A DNA stretch of 64,000 bases from Porodaedalea pini. Its lineage: Eukaryota > Basidiomycota > Agaricomycetes > Hymenochaetales > Hymenochaetaceae. Location: positions 310,001-374,000 of the forward strand of contig NBAY01000025.1 of NCBI GenBank assembly GCA_002794775.1, in the 5' to 3' direction. The notes beneath the pieces were generated by a model. The model was not told the origin of the DNA and made no database searches. It saw only the letters and a list, made by a program, of their open reading frames with translations. Both the position numbers and the translations under genes were made by a program. Shown here in pieces: positions 54,946 through 64,000 of the stretch (positions are counted from its first letter, which is position 1; each line of letters opens with the position of its first letter).

Positions 54946-55494
54946 TGTTATAGAACCCCGATGGAATTGCATGGAACAGTATAGATTATTGATGGAATAT
55001 GTTAGAATATCAGAGAAGGTTCTAGAACTTAGTCACCATAGTTACCAAATCTATAAATATACCACTGTAGTCTATATAAGGAGGGCCTAGCCCCCCCACA
55101 ATATAACAATTTTACTTGTGATTTATTGTGTGATTAGTCTGACCTGTTTAGTAAGAGCTTAAGTGCAAGGCTTAAGCAACTAGCAAATTTACTGATCTTA
55201 TTGTGTGTTAAGACTGACTCGTATAGTAAAGCTTAAGTAAGAGGCTTAAGCAACTAACGCAGTAGTTTAGCATTCATTATGTATTACATTGACATGTACT
55301 TAGTTTGAGCACCTGGCTTGAGTGCTTAGTGAAATTATCTGAGAAATCTGAGCTCTAGAAGATCTAGAGCTAACTGCTATTTGACACCTTAGAAACTAAA
55401 TAACATACATCTCAGCCTCTCGACAACCTGAGAAGACATTTGACTCAAGACAAGTCCAACTGACTCAGTGGAAATTGTAATTGTGAATATTACA
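54946..55494 (+). repeat. LTR-like promoter sequence
   Basis: TGTTATAG... to ...AATATTACA, with a tatataagg box at about 55074 followed by a C-rich tract and an A/T-rich leader. The ends are partly complementary, but no target duplication was found, so the boundaries are uncertain. It contains the tandem duplication at 55124-55262. Confidence 0.35.
55124..55262 (+). repeat. Imperfect tandem duplication, about 75-bp period
   Basis: Two units starting TATTGTGTG (55124 and 55199), each ending in GGCTTAAGCAACTA. Several substitutions separate them. Confidence 0.7.
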
Positions 55495-56125
55495 CTGTTT
55501 TATTTCATTACACTTTCCAGCATGACAACGTGCATCGAATCAGCATGGCGTATGAATTGCAATTGGGCCATTTGGTGCTGTATACAGTAACAGTAGTCAT
55601 GACTCGAGATGCGACGCCTTGGACCAGTGCGGAACCTTAAAGTGACTCAGGCCAGGTGCTTGCATATGTGGAACAGTGGATCGAGTCAAGGCAGACCATT
55701 GGAATGTTGATCTGACTTGGATTGAGATGTATGGCAGTGTTCATACTATAGCATACTGTATTGTGCAACTGCACAGAAATGAAATTTGCTTGATTCTCGC
55801 ACTTTCAGGACAGAGACTGCACATTTGTGCGATCTTCCCATGTGCTGCGTTTACGCCACCTTGCTCGCAAGTTGCCAGATTTGGGACTGGTTATCTGCAT
55901 GCTGAAAAGCTGCTGCTAAACCTAGACCAAGAATCTAGCAAAATACGAAGTCGCATTCGACCCCAGTGGTGCTGAAAATATGAGAGTTGCAATTCAACGA
56001 AGTTATGGAGAGAATTGAAACTTTCTACTTATGAGGTTATCCAGTCTGCAGAATGACATGCACAACGATTGGTCAAGGCCATTATGTGGTGGACTGAAGG
56101 TCTTGGAAAGCCTTGTCTCGCTTTA
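55495..56125. other. Region upstream of the septin gene
   Basis: No recognisable gene. A 99-codon plus-strand open stretch (55676-55975) has no family features. Confidence 0.5.
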
Positions 56126-56223
56126 CAGGTGGGTGTAAGTGAAGGTTAAGTCATGTGCACCAGTTTGGCTGGGAGTTGCTGCGTAAAGCTTGCACGTGAC
56201 TCAGCCTTCACTTACACCCACTG
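56126..56223. repeat. Inverted repeat in the septin promoter
   Basis: Left arm from 56126 (caggtgggtgtaagtgaagg...) and right arm ending at 56223 (...ccttcacttacacccactg) are complementary over about 33 bp with a few mismatches and a loop of about 32 bp. A tatata element follows at 56223-56229. Confidence 0.8.
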
Positions 56224-56328
56224 TATATATTGCCGCTTTAGAATTCGTCTCCTCATCTTCTGCTTCACCCCTGCCATCATCTCAGTCCCTGTCCTTCCTC
56301 TGTTTCTTGCTTGCTCTGGCAAAGAACA

Positions 56329-59300
56329 ATGACAGCCATGTCATTGTCGAGGCCAGACACCGTGACCCCGTCAGAGAAGGCCAGCGACTTGAATGCCAAA
56401 AAATCTACTTCCCCCCCTCCTCTTTTGGCAGAAGGCCCAACCAAGTCTGCAGTGAAGCACAGTTGGTTTTCGAGACGGAAGGCAGCTGAGGACCCAGCGG
56501 TGAACAAGAAACAAGCGAGCACGGCAATCGGTGGCGCTTCTGGGGCTGCACCAGCTGATGGTGCCACGAAGGAAATTGACTTTGCTGAAGTCTTCAGGTC
56601 AGTGTACAGTCGAACCTCTCATTAAGAATAGGCCTCGGTGGACAAGTCAGTCTATTCTTATTGAAAGGTAATTCTTAACGAGAATTCTTACATAAAGTGC
56701 ACGTGATGTATTCACCCACATGTGTGGGTGCATACATTCACATTATATACAGGCTTGTTAGTAGAATAAAAATCAAACTATGTTTCTTTATGGAAAAATG
56801 AACGAAGGTCAGACTGTCCCATTGATCTATTAATGCGTCTCTGAAGGTCCCAATGAAGTTTCGGAAGGAGGACTCGAGCTTGAGCATACTCCGGCCCTGC
56901 TTCGCTTTGAAAGAGTTGATCAAGCCAGGTAAGGGCATTACAAGCCTCAGGAAGGCCCATGAGCAGTTCTGGTTCTGGTCCGGGTGCCTCTAGTTCTGGT
57001 ATATGCTCACCAGAAGCCTCACATGAACTGATTTCCACCTGCTGAAGAATTTCGGCATCTGTCCATTCTGCTTCTGTAACATCCTCCGCATCAATATTGA
57101 GAAGCTCCTCGACAGTCAGCACATTTTTTGATGCAATTGCCTGGACAGAAAGCTCTTTGAGAGCACCCACTAACTCGGTAACAGCCTGGTTGATCCCAGA
57201 ATCACCATTAATGGCTGGATCAATCAGTCCTGAAGAAGCGTTAAGAATTCCAGCATGTTTCCAGCAGTTTGAAACAGTTTCAGACGTGATTTTTGCCCAA
57301 GCCTGATTGACCAGGTTCATGGCTTGGAGCTGGTCAATATGATAAATATTTTGTTCTCCATTTTCATAGCGATCGAGGGCCAGGAGAATGTATAAGCAGC
57401 GGTATTGAGCTTTAAATGCACAAATAATTCCGGCATCCATAGGCTGGATATGGGAAGTCATGTTCGGATCAAGAAAGATGACCTCAATGTTTGTGAGTAT
57501 CAAGGCATCGAAGATGTGTGATGGCACATTATCAATTGTAAGACAGACATTGCAGTTCTGCTGACGCATTTCCTTATCCAGATCCTTGAGAAACCTTCAA
57601 ATTTAAGTTAGACATGAAAAATCCATTAATAAATTTTGAAACACTCACAGCTCAAAAATAATTCCTGTCATCCATGCCTTCTTATTGTAGTAATACATGA
57701 ATCCCAAATTGTATCCATCCTTCTTATTGAAGCATCAAGGCCGCTGGGCATGACCAATAAATAAAGGTTCTCGGATATCTGAACCATCTGCATTTGCAAT
57801 AAATCCAAGTGATATCTGTGTTTTGTCCCCTTTCCCACCGGACATCTGTTGAGTAGCCAGTGATTTATCTGGTGGCATCCAATAGAACAGTCCAGTTTTG
57901 TCAAAATTGTACACATCTCGCCAGCTGAAGGAAGCAAGTTTGACCTTGAGCTGCTCCCTTGCTGCTTCGACTGCTTCTGGAGCAACAGAGGCTGCTTCCC
58001 CATGGAGTTTATACTCCCAGATTCCATTTCGGTCCTTAAATGATGTAACCCAACCATTTGATAGACTTAACTGCTCGTCTAGGGGTATTCCAAGCATATC
58101 TGTGAATTGTTTCGCCTTGACCCGAAGTACTTCTGTGGAAATCTTGAGATGGTCCTGAGATGTCCAGACAAATAAAACAAGCATTTCTTCAAGTTTTGGA
58201 AACTTGACAGCTTTGGCAATGCCAGTCCGTTTGTAGAAAATTTAGTTGGGATTGCTCTCAACAGATGACCGGATTTTTTGTTGTTCATTCCTCCATTTCC
58301 AAACCATAGACTGATTGATTTTGGGAAAGCGACTCCTGAAATGATCCACAACCTCCTCATCTTTGAGATTATGGCCTGGACCCGAAATGAATTCGAGAAC
58401 CTCAAGCTTGTCACCAGTAGTGTAATGGACCTGCTTCTGAACTGAGTGGATTACCGCTGTGCTGGACCGCTTGCCAAGCATTCTAGGCTTTGGAACCCTG
58501 CTGGCAGAAGGCTTCTCAGGCACTTCTTTGATGGACACCATGGGTGTGGGAGTCACTGGTGTTAGGGTGGGAGCGGTGGCAATGGATGGCAGTGGAGTGC
58601 TGAGATCAATAGGAGAAGCACTGTGGGAATGGGTAAAGCTGATTTCACTAGCTTCTTTGAGTGATTCATCAGGGTTCTGTGCACAGCCAAGCTCTGTAGA
58701 CATTCTGAAGTGGGTAGAAGAGTGTCGAGGAGCTGTCTAGCAGGGAGGAAAATGTGCTACCCTTTTTTTGCATGTCCTCCATGGCTTGATTATGTGCAAC
58801 TTTCACATGACTAAGTGACCTCTCAATAAGAATTTTCCCTTATGTTTTCGTACAAATTCTTATTCTTATTTCTTAATGAGAATTTATTCTTATTGGACCC
58901 TGAATTTACTGTCTACAGACTTGGTGGACTGAAATTTCTATTCTTAACCAGAGGAAATTCTTATCGACAGTAATTCTTAATGAGAGGTTTGACTGTAGAA
59001 TAAATACATTACAGCTTGGACATCAGACTTTCAGAGGGCATATAATCAGAGTACAAAATGATAAAAGTATAGCATATTTTTTGTAGCTATCTATCTGTCT
59101 TGTATATGCCTTGTATTGCACCAAAACTCTTGTAACTGACTTGTATTCAACTCAAAGATGTGACAAGCTGACTAACAGACTTATATTACCTTACAAGGTA
59201 TACAAGACTATACAGGTGACGTGACTTTTTTGTGATGGTCATCGTCGTTGGTACGTATCTTACTCTTTTTCCTGACTTTCTGGCGCAGGAAAAATGAGTT

Positions 59301-60445
59301 TGAGACTGCTAATATGAGCCGGAGTGTAGGCCAGACGGGTCTTGGAAAGTCCACACTCATTAACACAATTTTTGCATTGCACTTGATCGACTCAAAGGGC
59401 TGGTTGGAGTTGGATGAGCCTGTTCAGCAGACAACTGAGATTCAGGCCATCTCTCATGGTATGCTCAGTTGTTGAAACGAATTTTAACTAATGAGCTGAA
59501 TGTACTTGGACAGTTATCAGCAAAAATGGAGTGCAGCTGCGGTTTAATATTGTTGACACACCAGGATATGGAGATATGGTCAATAACGAGAACTGGTAAA
59601 TCATCTGGCCAAATTGACAGCTAGAAACTTTTGTTGACACATTATCAGCTGGGACCCTATTGTCAAGTATATCAAGGACCAGCACAGTGCATACCTCCAC
59701 AAGGAGCTTACTGCTGTTCGCAACCGGTACATTCAGGACACGCGTATTCACTGCTACCTGTTCTTCATCAACCCGACTGGTCACTCGCTTCGTCCTATTG
59801 ACATCATTGTCATGAAGAAGCTGAGCGAAGTCGTCAACATTTTTCCTGTCATTGCGAAGGCAGACAACTTGACTATGGAGGAGCGTGATGTGTTCAAGCA
59901 GAGAGTAAGTAATATTCATAAGCTATGTTGTGTCCTTTTCCAATTTCAAAATATTCCTAGATTCGTGCCAAACTAGTATACCACAAGATTGTTCTCTATC
60001 CCTTCAACATGGACAAGAACGACAATGAGGAATTGTGCCTTAACGAGAGTGTGTAGCTGTGATTTGATAGATGCCATCTCTTGTGGTCTTATCTGTGTGA
60101 TTTACCTTTCTAGAACATGATCCCCTTCGCTGTCGTTGGCTTTGAGCAAAATGTGCTTATCGATGGCAGGCAAGTGTGCGGCTGCAAGAACAGATGGGGC
60201 ATCATCGATATTGAGGATGAGAACCACTGCGAATTCATCTACCTCGGGAACTTCCTCACACGGTTTGTTCATTTGACTCTATTATCCACATATTTGTCCT
60301 GACCGCTTTGCTCTCATTCAGGACACACCTCCAGGACTTGATTGAGACGACTGTGCAGATCCATTATGAGGCCTTCCATTCTAAGCAGTTGCTCGTGCTT
60401 AAGGAGAACGCAAAGGAGCAGCCGCACCCCACTCTCTCCTCTTAA
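56329..60445 (+). CDS. Septin GTPase, with large TE-filled first intron and a TGA
   Basis: Septins are filament-forming GTPases of the cell cortex and septum. Exon 1 (56329-56597) encodes a Ser/Lys-rich N-terminus ending KEIDFAEVFR. Intron 1 (about 2.6 kb) contains the pogo element. Exon 2 (about 59216-59250) reads RDFFVMVIVVG. Further exons are 59330-59458, 59514-59595, 59649-59904, 59961-60050, 60114-60262, 60322-60445. Motifs: G1 GQTGLGKST, G3 DTPGYGD, G4 AKAD, and the septin signatures RIHCYLFFINPTGHSLRPID and NRWGIIDIEDENHCEF. With the acceptor at 59215, codon 59217-59219 is TGA (probably from CGA), so either another splice is used, translation starts at the ATG at 59234, or the gene is dead. 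The rest is open to the TAA at 60443-60445. Confidence 0.75.
56607..58995 (-). mobile_element. Pogo/Fot1-like DNA transposon, defective
   Basis: 2389 bp with CAGTCGAACCTCTCATTAAG at the left end and a near-perfect inverted copy at the right (attcttaatgagaggtttgactg). It is flanked by TA (56605-56606 and 58996-58997). The transposase lies on the minus strand. It is inserted in septin intron 1, 9 bp past the donor. Confidence 0.9.
56778..58703 (-). pseudogene. Pogo-type transposase (CENP-B-like DDE) with two stops
   Basis: Starts at 58703. A helix-turn-helix region (DKLEVLEFISGPGHNLKDEE, SMVWKWRNEQQKI) is followed by a CENP-B-type HTH (LRVKAKQFTDMLGI, GWVTSFKDRNG) and the DDE core: VYNFDKTGLFYWMPP, LTIDNVPSHIFDALI and TSHIQPMDAGIICAFKAQYR, which keep the three acidic positions. 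TAA at about 58242-58244 and TGA after AQRP at about 57735-57737 interrupt the frame. An intron of about 58 bp lies at about 57650-57593. Otherwise it is well preserved, so the loss is recent. Confidence 0.85.
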
Positions 60446-60873
60446 GAGGCTTGCAAAAATGCCATGCTTTAGTTGCTTAATCAGCTTCTCTTATTCCCTT
60501 TGGTTTCTCTCGTGATTCCTGTGACCGCTGGACTATTCTCATTCCCAAGGAGTTGATATTTGATACCCTTTTTATTCCCCCTCCCTCCCCCTCTTCCACC
60601 TCTGCTCCTGCTGTGCGGTGTTCTGCATCCTCCCACTAGATACTCCATTCATTCTTTTTATGCAGTGTCTGGACCGCTTTACTTTTTGTGCATCGTTCCG
60701 TGCGCATTTATTCACATCTTGTTAGCTTATCTTGGTGTGTAATGCTTGTCATCCCATTGTACGTCAGTCCTTACTTCTTTCTATACTTTATATGTTTTGC
60801 ATCTTGTGACCCTTGAGTTTAGAGAAGAAACGGGTAAAGGTTTGAAGACGTGAGCTATACACGAGGCGAGCGT
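60446..60873. other. Septin 3' flank
   Basis: C/T-rich sequence after the septin stop (cccctccctccccctcttcc at about 60580-60600) and A/T-rich 3' region; no gene. Confidence 0.5.
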
Positions 60874-61805
60874 TGTAGATCCTGACTTAGGGGTGTCTGG
60901 GATCAGCGGTCCTTTTTGGGACGTGATCGCGTTGCTCTGGGAGGTTAGGGGTTGACTGTGGTGAGATCACTCGACGTACCGGTACGCGTCGGTACGCTTC
61001 GGTACGCGCCGGTACGTGTCGATATCGAGAACTAAGGTCAGGAACTCCTGTCGGGTCTGTACTTGACTGGTACGGAGTCGGTACACGTGGGTAATCAACA
61101 CCGGTACGATGTGATCACAACGAGCGACGAGGTTCGAGTTACGAAGTATGAGACGAGAGACGGTTTCAAGAGTCGAGATGCTAAGACAAAGACGGAACGA
61201 CTACAAGATTACGAGAACAAAGACAGATTGCACTCAAGTTACCCTATCTGAGGGAGACTCTGCAGTAGATCTCACTTGTCCTCTACCTACGACATGGGGT
61301 GCATATTTATACTAAGTCCAAAGATCTATCTACAGTTAATAATTTCCATACAGGCATACTGTGCATATCAGTCGAAACATAGAGAAGTCGAAAGGAAAAG
61401 TCATAGGTCATAGAGGCGTGCATAGAGTGCAAAGAAATCAGAAGAACATAGGAAAAACATAAATCATAATGAGGAAAATGTCCGCTTCGCGTCCGATCAC
61501 ACCGGTGCTCCACTGGAACTCAGATCGTCCAATCGGTACGTGGCTCCCGTCGTCAGACAGCAGTCCGGTACGCATCTTGGTTGTATGCTCCATGTGACCA
61601 CGTCCCTAATTGTCGAGATAAGATCTCCGGTACGTTCCGGTATGCTTTCGGAGGTGTCAGAACGTGCTGATGACGCGATTGCGAGGTTCTGATTCGAGAC
61701 CGGACCAATCGGGTTGAGTCCGGTACTGATCGGTACACGTCGGAACCAGTTCTTGAATGCTTCTGGAGTGATCGGTGGTGATGGGACGATCGGCACGGCT
61801 CTACA
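60874..61805 (+). mobile_element. Solo LTR, TGTAGATCC family, CpG-rich copy
   Basis: 932 bp, TGTAGATCCTG... to ...GGCTCTACA, flanked by GCGT (60870-60873) and GCAT (61806-61809), a 4-bp duplication with one CpG transition. It contains an array of cggtacg units at 60976-61020 and more scattered units. It is the best preserved of three family members. Confidence 0.8.
60976..61020 (+). repeat. CGGTACG-unit array within the LTR
   Basis: CGGTACG recurs with spacers of a few bases (accggtacgcgtcggtacgc...). Further units occur to 61090 and on to about 61735. Equivalent arrays occur in the other two family members, in CpG-decayed form at about 19417-19447. Confidence 0.75.
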
Positions 61806-62001
61806 GCATTGATTCTCACTTTCTTTCAGCACTTCTAGGAGGCCTAAAATATTACTCCTTGGCATGGTCGTGGTTTCAGTGTGCGAGACTTACAAAAGTT
61901 TATGTCCAGACCCAGGCCAGCGTGGATTCACCATTGCAAACTAGGACAGTGAGATAATGGACAAAATAGCAGGCTAGAAGGGAGAAGGCATGAAACAAAT
62001 T

Positions 62002-64000
62002 TTACAGAACAAGATTAGGGATTAAGTGGTTCGTTTGGTGGTGGCAAGGAGGGTGAGAGGGAAGGAGAACATCAGATGAACCCCTCAGCCTGTCAGCATC
62101 TGTAGCCCATAGTGCGCACCATACTCGTCTGCAGTCAGCACTGCTGGTTCCACTCATGTCAATTGCAGGCCTGGGGTGATTTGGGCCCTTGACACAACGT
62201 CCCCACGTGTGGTGCCACTTCACGTACATGCGCAGGCTCAGCTCATCAAGTTCTAGTGGGCAAAGAATGGTCATTAGTGTGGGTTCACAGAAGCGCTGGG
62301 ACTGGAGACTTGGGAAGCTTGGGGGACGTAAGAAAGAGCAGAAGAAGCAATCGGGGGTAATGGAAATGAAGAAGTCAGATAGGCTTTCAATTTAAATCCT
62401 GACCTTTGTCCGTGCCCTCCATGAATTGCTCTATCAGCGCAGGTGGGTACCCCGTGGCGACGTACATCGGCTTACATGACCTGACAAACTCCTATTTCCG
62501 AGTGAGAAACGTATAAATAAGTTGGGCAAAAATGGCCATGAGCCGAATGTGTAAAGGATGATCGTGCACTTTCATATTTTGGTGCATCAATGTCCCGATC
62601 ATCTGGAGGCACTGTGTCTCTTCTGGCGTCGACCCTGGTATGTAGCAGAGCAAAAAAAGGTGATGATCCATGATGAAGGATGTCTGGTTACCGATAGAGG
62701 CGAAGCAGATAATTCGAGACATTGATAAGATATGATAAGACGATTAAGACCATAGCAGATCTTACCTTTCTCCCAAGGCCTGATCAGAGTCCACAACTCT
62801 CTGTATTGCACATTACAAAGTTCAGGGCAGGACTCCATCCAGTGGCCGAGCATTATACCCACATCCACTGTGCTTCCTCGGGCTTTCATGAGGTTATACG
62901 CCTCTTAAGGGAAGTCAACAACACATCTGTTAAATGAGAAGCGAACAGCGTACCGAACATCGAATGAGCTAACCATGACTGGTCAGGGGCACCATCGCCA
63001 AAAGCAGGATCTTGACCAGTCTTCTGTTCACTTTGCATTTCCAAGTTTCCCTCCGTGTAAAGAAGGATACCACCTAGGATGCTCGTTGTTGATTTTTCGA
63101 CACACGAGAGTGGTTTAGGCTGGACCTACCTGGTCAAATGCATTTGGTGGCCTCGTGAATGAATCCTTCAAAATCAATAACCTAAAGTTGGATTAGTCCA
63201 CTGGTTTTGTCATAGAATGAATAATCCAAACCCCGTACGCTGTACAGCGAGAGTGAACTACATCGAAGGAATTGTAATAATGTTCAAGACCAAGGGTGAA
63301 CTGCTCGATCAAATATTTCTGTGAGTATGGTAATTCATCAGAATCGAGAGCTGACTGACATCATCAAATTCGAGACTTATTATCATTGTTAGTTGGATTT
63401 TAATACTTCAGTGGAGCCATTCTTACCAACAATTAAAAGGTGATGGTCTGCATGAGTTCAGTATGCAGGGGATTCACCCCAAAAGGCATCACACTTACCT
63501 TGAAGTGCTCGGTGCCAAATCAACTCTGACTACCTGCAAGACAAGGAAAATGTAAATGCAGAGAAGGGGGCATCACTGAAATGGTTTACCTGTGCATGAG
63601 GGAACTCTTGAGCCATTCCTGTTGCCCTATAATCAGTCCAGGGTATACTTTAGCAACCATGCACTTTTGGAAATAATTGACCTCCTCACCAATTTCCTCC
63701 GCCACAGCCTGGCTATTCAGTCAGTAGCCAGTCGAAGGGTAACTCTGAGTATTTAAACCTACCAAGGTTGAGAATGGCCTGTTTATGATCAGGTGTCGGG
63801 GCCAAAGCCTCACGAACTTCCTTTCCTGCAACATACAGCTCTCCAAGAGCAAGAAGGTTGACAAGATATTCCTTGTCACTAGAATTTCACTTTTTTTAGT
63901 CAAGAAAGGACCCAAAAGACAAATAAAAATAACGTACAGGTGGGCGTGTTCACCTTCATCTGTGAGACAAAGATTTCAGTTAGCTTACAAATCCGGGAAT
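62002..64000 (-). pseudogene. Class I SAM-dependent methyltransferase, 3' part, with a TGA
   Basis: Runs in from the window edge, so the 5' end is missing. In order on the minus strand: DEGEHAHLDKEYLVNLLALG (about 63960-63850), an ILNLG-type glycine region, MAQEFPHAQ|VVRVDLAPSTS (about 63625-63505, motif I/II), QFTLGLEHYYNSFDVVHSRC (about 63310-63260), FEGFIHEATKCI then TGA at 63134-63136 where Arg is usual, GGILLYTEGNLEMQ (about 63080), MKARGSTVDVGIMLGHWME (about 62888), TPEETQCLQMIGTLMHQNMK, KPMYVATGYPPALIEQFMEG (about 62480-62420), and LDELSLRMYVKWHHTWG (about 62255). Introns are short and GT-AG. This is the pattern of the large family of fungal methyltransferases near secondary-metabolite or LaeA-like genes; the substrate is unknown. 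The single TGA suggests recent inactivation or a sequencing problem. Confidence 0.7.

Noticed and set aside
61497..61865. 122-codon minus-strand open stretch
   Set aside because: Mostly antisense to the solo LTR at 60874-61805; no family resemblance.
1..64000. tRNA, rRNA, CRISPR arrays, bacterial operons
   Set aside because: None seen; the genes have spliceosomal introns and the sequence is fungal.

Overview
The window is nuclear DNA of a filamentous fungus, most likely an Agaricomycete basidiomycete. The evidence is many 45-85 bp GT-AG introns in every host gene, chromodomain Ty3/gypsy retroelements, a pogo-type transposon, and fungal septin, PEBP, ADH and MTR4 sequences. The species cannot be named from sequence alone. 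It is a transposon-dominated, gene-poor region in which most host genes are decayed.

Layout. 1-12.3 kb: a broken POB3 (FACT subunit) followed by a broken MTR4 (exosome RNA helicase). POB3 is split by a 5.36-kb element with 19-bp terminal inverted repeats that itself carries decayed pieces of eIF4G and prolyl-tRNA synthetase. MTR4 is split by a 595-bp MITE and two 1-kb solo LTRs. 12.3-18.9 kb: a decayed low-complexity (possibly HMG-box) gene on the minus strand with a second MITE in an intron, and a decayed cyclin gene on the plus strand. 18.9-21 kb: a septin-derived fragment joined to an LTR remnant. 21-37.5 kb: an old chromovirus broken by a second gypsy element (24.8-32.2 kb) and two 1-kb LTRs, one of which carries a further LTR. 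37.7-40.3 kb: two tandem secreted PEBP-like genes, one dead and one intact. 41.2-49.4 kb: an alcohol dehydrogenase gene split by a very young, apparently intact chromovirus (41.5-48.45 kb; LTRs identical by eye, perfect TSD). 50.4-52.5 kb: a secreted-protein gene with a solo LTR in an intron. 56.3-60.4 kb: a septin gene whose first intron holds a pogo-like element. 60.9-61.8 kb: a solo LTR. 62-64 kb: the 3' part of a SAM-dependent methyltransferase gene that runs off the window.

Two themes link the regions. First, decay is dominated by CpG to TpG/CpA change: LTR pairs show one copy with TG and the other with CA at the same former CpG, and several host genes carry TGA where CGA is expected. 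Second, two independent LTR families carry an 11-nt primer-binding site complementary to the predicted 5' end of their own RNA, the hallmark of Tf1/sushi-type self-priming. The gene-carrying TIR element inside POB3 is the best candidate for something not previously described.
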